Shown: piece by piece, positions 7,527-10,510 of the stretch
How positions within the stretch are numbered: the first letter of the stretch is position 1
Layout: each line of letters starts with the position of its first letter
Assembly: GCA_001662425.1 (NCBI GenBank)
Contig: BDDC01002360.1
Coordinates: 1-10,510, forward strand
Length of the DNA stretch: 10,510 nt
Direction: 5' to 3'
From: Chlamydomonas sphaeroides
Taxonomy: Eukaryota > Chlorophyta > Chlorophyceae > Chlamydomonadales > Chlamydomonadaceae
Notes under the pieces: generated by a model
The model's input: the letters and a program-made list of their open reading frames with translations, nothing else
The model's database searches: none
What the model was told of the DNA's origin: nothing
Made by a program: the position numbers and the translations under genes

Positions 7527-9221
7527 CTACTTGGCCAGTGCCGCAATGAGCTCCGCCGCCAGCTCGGGGCACAGCGCCGCCAGATCGCCCAGCGCCCCCA
7601 GGCTGGCCTGCTTGCGGCACGCCAGGAAGCTCGCCTTGAGGTGCGGCACCAGCACCGCCAGCGAGTGCTGCTGCGCCCACGCCAGGTCCGACACCACGCT
7701 CGCCGGCGTCGCGGCCGCCAGCAGCCGCTCCTGCAGCGGCAGCGCCAGCGCCGGGAGCAGCAGCAGCTGCCCCGCCAGCGCCACCGCCGGCCGCAGCTGC
7801 TCCGGCGGCACCTCGGGCAGGGACGCATTGCCGGCCAGGACGTACATGCAGCGCATCAGAAAGGCGAAGGCCTCGGGGTCGGCGTCCGGCAGGGCCACGT
7901 CCGCCGAGCCGCTGTCGCCGAAGGGCCCGTCCGGCGTCAGCAGCATGCGGAAGTAGCCCGAGCACGCGGTCAGCAGCGAGCGGTGCGCGATGAGCGTGCG
8001 GGTGCCGCCCACGCTCACGCGGACCACGGGGCTGGGGCCGGCGGCGCCGCCACCCAGGGTCTCCTCCGGCTGCGCCAGAAGATCGCCCAGGGAAGGCAGC
8101 GGCGGAAGGGCCTCGGCCTCCGCCTCCGCTGCCGCTGCAGCCGCTGCTGAGGCGCCGCTGCTGCCGGCCGCCAGCGGTGGCACCAGCAGCCGGCTGGCAC
8201 GGGGCCGCGCCGCTGGCCGGGCCAGCGGCTGCTCCTGCTGCGCCGGCTGCTGCGCGGGCAGCTGCTGCTGCACCTGCTCCGGCGGCACGCGGCCTCCCAG
8301 GGCCTCACTGCTGGGCTGGAACGGCTCGGGGCCGGTCAGCACGTGCAGCTTGGACCCGACCACGAACGCCAGCTCGCCGTACGGCAGCACTGCGGCGTAC
8401 GACACGCGTGCGTTGGGCGCCTTTGCAATCAGCGTGCTGACGTTGTCGTCCAGGTCGATGCGCCGCAGCCGGCCGTCGTCGCAGATGAGCGTCCCCGCGT
8501 TGGCGGTCGGCAGCACGCAGGTGATGTTCATGAAGCGCGCGTCGATGCCGCTGCCACCCTTGCGTCCCTGCTCCGTTATGTGGCCAGCAAGCAGGCGCAT
8601 GTTGGGCACATCCACTTGCTCGAACTCGCAGCGATCGGTGTGCAGATAGTGGAGCGATGAGGGCCGTGCGGTCAGGAGCGTGTCGGCTGTCGCGTCATAA
8701 GCCAGCAACCGAATCTGGCCGTCGGCGTCAAGGGGTTCCGCATTGGCGTGCCGCATGGTCTCCACACGGCTCTCCCGCGTGTTGAAGCGGCGGAGCGTGG
8801 CCCCATCATGTCCATAGGGGCCCCCGATGCCGTCCGCAATGTACACGTGGCCCTTGCCATCAGCGACCAGGGCGAGAATGTCGTCGAAGCGTGCCGCCGG
8901 CCCGACGCCGTCCACATCGCCTCTATGTACTAAGCTGCCGGCGGCGATGCTGATGGCGTTGCCGTCAAGCCGCATGAGCGCGGCACGAGAAGCGAAGAAG
9001 ACCGCGCCGGTGACGGGCTCGTAGGTCGGGTACCTTACGAAGCCGTGCGGCCCCCAGATGTCTAGGGCTGGTGCCAGGCTGCCATCGGCCTCCAGCGGCC
9101 GCACCTCGGCGGGATACCTAAAGAAGACGAGCGTCTGCGGCCCAACATCTGGTAGATGGCGAACGACGATGCCGGCGGGTGACCGGGGCAAGTCCACCGA
9201 CTTCACGCAGCGCAGCGACAT
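7527..9221 (-). CDS. NHL-repeat BTB/POZ protein, intronless
   Basis: One uninterrupted frame of 564 residues. Residues 25-300 form an NHL-type propeller: clear repeats at about 101-154 (DGVGPAARF, LVADGKGHVYIAD, LRRFNT) and 211-265 (LLAG, IDARF, LRRIDLDDNVSTLI). A Gln/Pro/Ala linker spans 310-395. A BTB domain spans about 399-500 (VRVSVGGTRTLIAHRSLL, SGYFRMLL, VALPDADPEAFAFLMRCMY). A helical BACK-like tail follows to the end (ASVVSDLAWAQQHSLAVLVPHLKASFL). BTB proteins with a beta-propeller commonly bring substrates to CUL3 ubiquitin ligases, so a substrate-adaptor role is a reasonable inference; here the propeller precedes the BTB, the reverse of animal Kelch-like proteins. The N-terminal half is paralogous to the neighbouring minus-strand gene (shared GPQTLVF, YPTYEP or HPTYEP with TGAVF, and VADG or AADG with G, IYVAD or VYIAD). 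The start is the first ATG of the frame and fits the paralogue. No signal peptide or membrane segment is seen. Confidence 0.88.
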   Translation of the reverse strand: MSLRCVKSVDLPRSPAGIVVRHLPDVGPQTLVFFRYPAEVRPLEADGSLAPALDIWGPHGFVRYPTYEPVTGAVFFASRAALMRLDGNAISIAAGSLVHRGDVDGVGPAARFDDILALVADGKGHVYIADGIGGPYGHDGATLRRFNTRESRVETMRHANAEPLDADGQIRLLAYDATADTLLTARPSSLHYLHTDRCEFEQVDVPNMRLLAGHITEQGRKGGSGIDARFMNITCVLPTANAGTLICDDGRLRRIDLDDNVSTLIAKAPNARVSYAAVLPYGELAFVVGSKLHVLTGPEPFQPSSEALGGRVPPEQVQQQLPAQQPAQQEQPLARPAARPRASRLLVPPLAAGSSGASAAAAAAAEAEAEALPPLPSLGDLLAQPEETLGGGAAGPSPVVRVSVGGTRTLIAHRSLLTACSGYFRMLLTPDGPFGDSGSADVALPDADPEAFAFLMRCMYVLAGNASLPEVPPEQLRPAVALAGQLLLLPALALPLQERLLAAATPASVVSDLAWAQQHSLAVLVPHLKASFLACRKQASLGALGDLAALCPELAAELIAALAK

Positions 9222-9641
9222 GATAGCAGCTGCATAAACGACTTCTAGTTCAACTGCACTAACTGCACTGCGTTTTAGCTGGAGCGCTAAGAGAATAGTA
9301 CGCTGAGTCTAGCCCCGTACGCAGCAAGCCATGGATGCCTGCTACTTGTGTGCAGCGTCAAGCGCAGAGCAGGTTGCCAGGACAAATCAGTACACCGTAG
9401 ACCAGTTCCGAATTGAGTCCCGAAGCCCTAACTTCATGTAAGCATTTGGAACAGCAGCTCGCGGTGACATCAATACCACACATGTGCCTGGGTGGGTGAA
9501 GGACAGCAGCTGACTGGAGAAACCTGTCCCAGCTGCGCATGGGTGCATGAAAATTGCATGGCTCGCCCCCAAAAGAGGCCACCTAGACCAGACGCGCACA
9601 GTCTGTCATTATGTACATTATGCGGTTATAGCTGGGACTGT
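9222..9641. other. Upstream region of the BTB gene
   Basis: Non-coding by my reading, with lower GC than the genes. It should contain the promoter and 5' untranslated region of the minus-strand NHL-BTB gene. A 9-bp direct repeat AACTGCACT occurs twice at 9252-9269. No TATA box could be placed with confidence. Confidence 0.5.
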
Positions 9642-9949
9642 TTAAGGGGGCTCGGGCACACCGACCTCCGTGCCCTCACCCCACGGGCCGGACTGACCGC
9701 GCGAACTGCCTGAAACGGCAGAAATGCACATCTCAACACACGCCGCCGCTGCTGTCGCTCTCGCTGTGTCGCGGCCGCTTGCGACGGCCGCTACCTCCTG
9801 GCCGCTACCACCCCCTCCACCTCCGCCGCCCGGCCCATCGCAGCCCGGCCCATCGCCGCCGCCAGGGCGGAAGCAGGCCGGGCGCTCAGCCCCGAGCAGC
9901 TGGAGGCACAGCAGCTGTAGCATGTTCAGAGCGGCGTTGAGGTCACGGT
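9642..9949 (-). pseudogene. Fanzor/TnpB-like nuclease, last exon with RuvC-III motif (fragment)
   Basis: After a pyrimidine-rich stretch ending CTGCAAG, the minus strand reads (D)RDLNAALNMLQLL, then LLGAERPACFRP, and continues through a Gly-rich tail to TAA at 9642. R-D-x-N-A-A-x-N is the RuvC-III catalytic signature of TnpB and of Fanzor, their eukaryotic homologues, where the Asp is an active-site residue; a GxxRPxxF stretch a little further on is also typical of algal copies as I know them. No zinc-ribbon or TSQ exon is found upstream on this strand within the window, so the gene is probably 5'-truncated or rearranged. It could instead be the last exon of a gene with a very long intron reaching beyond 10510. 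The Gly-rich end may not be genuine protein. Confidence 0.55.
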
Positions 9950-10224
9950 CTTGCAGGGGAAGGAGGGGGTGGGCACGCAGGTAGGAGTGTGCTGTTATGC
10001 TGCCTGTGTTATTACTGCGCAATCCCGTGGCTGGTGTTACCCATTCACCCGGCCACCCAGTTACCTACCCATAACCCGACACTCACTCCATGTCTCCCCT
10101 GTTCCATGTCGTGCCGCAGCCTTGCCTTCGCATTTGTGCTACCTTGGTGCCCTATCTTGGTGCCCTGGACTGCAGGGCAGCAGCACATCCCTGTGCACCG
10201 GGCCCTGGGGGAGCAGACTTGCAG

Positions 10225-10510
10225 CGTTTCCCGGCCTGTGTATGCGTGATACGCATACGGCTCTTGCATATCCATCGGCACGTGGTCGTCATCAACGAGT
10301 GCCGCACCTCGCAGGTACGAAGGGGGTTGGGTGGGCGGTGGTGTGTAAAGTGCATGTCTGCTAGAAAGGGAGCATGCGGTGCTTGCTCGAAGTCTCATGG
10401 AGCGTGCACGGCCCCTGCCCTACGCCCCAAGCCTGCAACAAGTGCGGGTGCGGCCGGCTGCATGCGGAGATGTTACCTGGGGCGCGGCGTGCGCATGGCG
10501 TGCAAGTCTG
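10225..10510 (+). pseudogene. Fanzor/TnpB-like nuclease, TSQ and zinc-ribbon segment (fragment, runs off the window)
   Basis: An exon-like stretch after GCAG at 10221-10224 ends with HVVVINECRTSQ at 10314, followed by a GTACGA donor. In TnpB/Fanzor nucleases, V-x-x-x-(D/N)-E-x-R-T-S-(K/Q) comes directly before the first zinc-ribbon Cys pair. A fitting continuation, ACNKCGCGRLHAEM then HGVQV, is coded from 10431 to the window end. The join would need a CAA acceptor instead of CAG, or a shift of one base. Other readings are possible: the frame also stays open without splicing from 10225 to 10509 and is Cys-rich (CVKC, CGAC). The expected RuvC-III exon would lie past 10510. I consider it a Fanzor-like remnant; whether it is intact cannot be decided here. 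Confidence 0.5.
10240..10258. repeat. Perfect hairpin, 8-bp stem with 3-base loop
   Basis: GTATGCGT and ACGCATAC are perfect reverse complements separated by GAT. It lies just upstream of the TSQ-coding segment of the Fanzor-like fragment, within the same open frame. Confidence 0.8.

Overview
The window looks like nuclear DNA of a GC-rich green alga of the Chlamydomonas/Volvox group (Volvocales). Several things point there. Coding sequence is interrupted by many short introns with GT/AG borders. Proteins have long Ala/Gly/Pro/Gln low-complexity linkers. Third-position GC is very high, simple repeats are frequent, and a TGTAA polyadenylation-type signal follows the first gene. The assignment rests on sequence style and protein families only; no database search was possible.

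Layout. (1) 1-2692, + strand: the 3' half of a glutathione reductase gene. Seven exons, one of them a 35-nt microexon, can be joined in a consistent frame and end in the HPTAAEE catalytic motif. (2) 2693-4159: a convergent intergenic region with two long alternating pyrimidine-purine tracts, a 17-bp tandem duplication and a TGTAA signal. (3) 4160-6526, - strand: a two-exon gene for an NHL-type beta-propeller protein. Its second exon encodes a C-terminal region with a nuclear-type basic cluster nearby, three SUMO-consensus lysines and a canonical SUMO-interacting motif. (4) 6527-7526: a non-coding gap holding a 26-bp tandem repeat. (5) 7527-9221, - strand: an intronless paralogue, NHL propeller followed by a BTB/POZ domain. 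(6) 9222-9641: the upstream region of that gene. (7) 9642-10510: two fragments resembling Fanzor, the eukaryotic relatives of the TnpB RNA-guided nuclease. The RuvC-III exon (RDLNAALN) is on the - strand. The TSQ segment and a candidate zinc-ribbon segment are on the + strand and run off the window. Their opposite orientation argues for a rearranged or nested remnant.

Glutathione reductase is a redox housekeeping enzyme with no visible functional link to its neighbours. The two NHL genes are clearly related to each other: same strand, tandem, and alignable N-terminal halves up to a shared ALGG. They have different C-terminal modules, BTB (a likely CUL3-ubiquitin adaptor) in one and a SUMO-motif-rich region in the other. 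The most interesting observations are this module difference between tandem paralogues, the Fanzor-like remnants, and two places in the reductase gene where an intron carries a near-copy of the beginning of the next exon.
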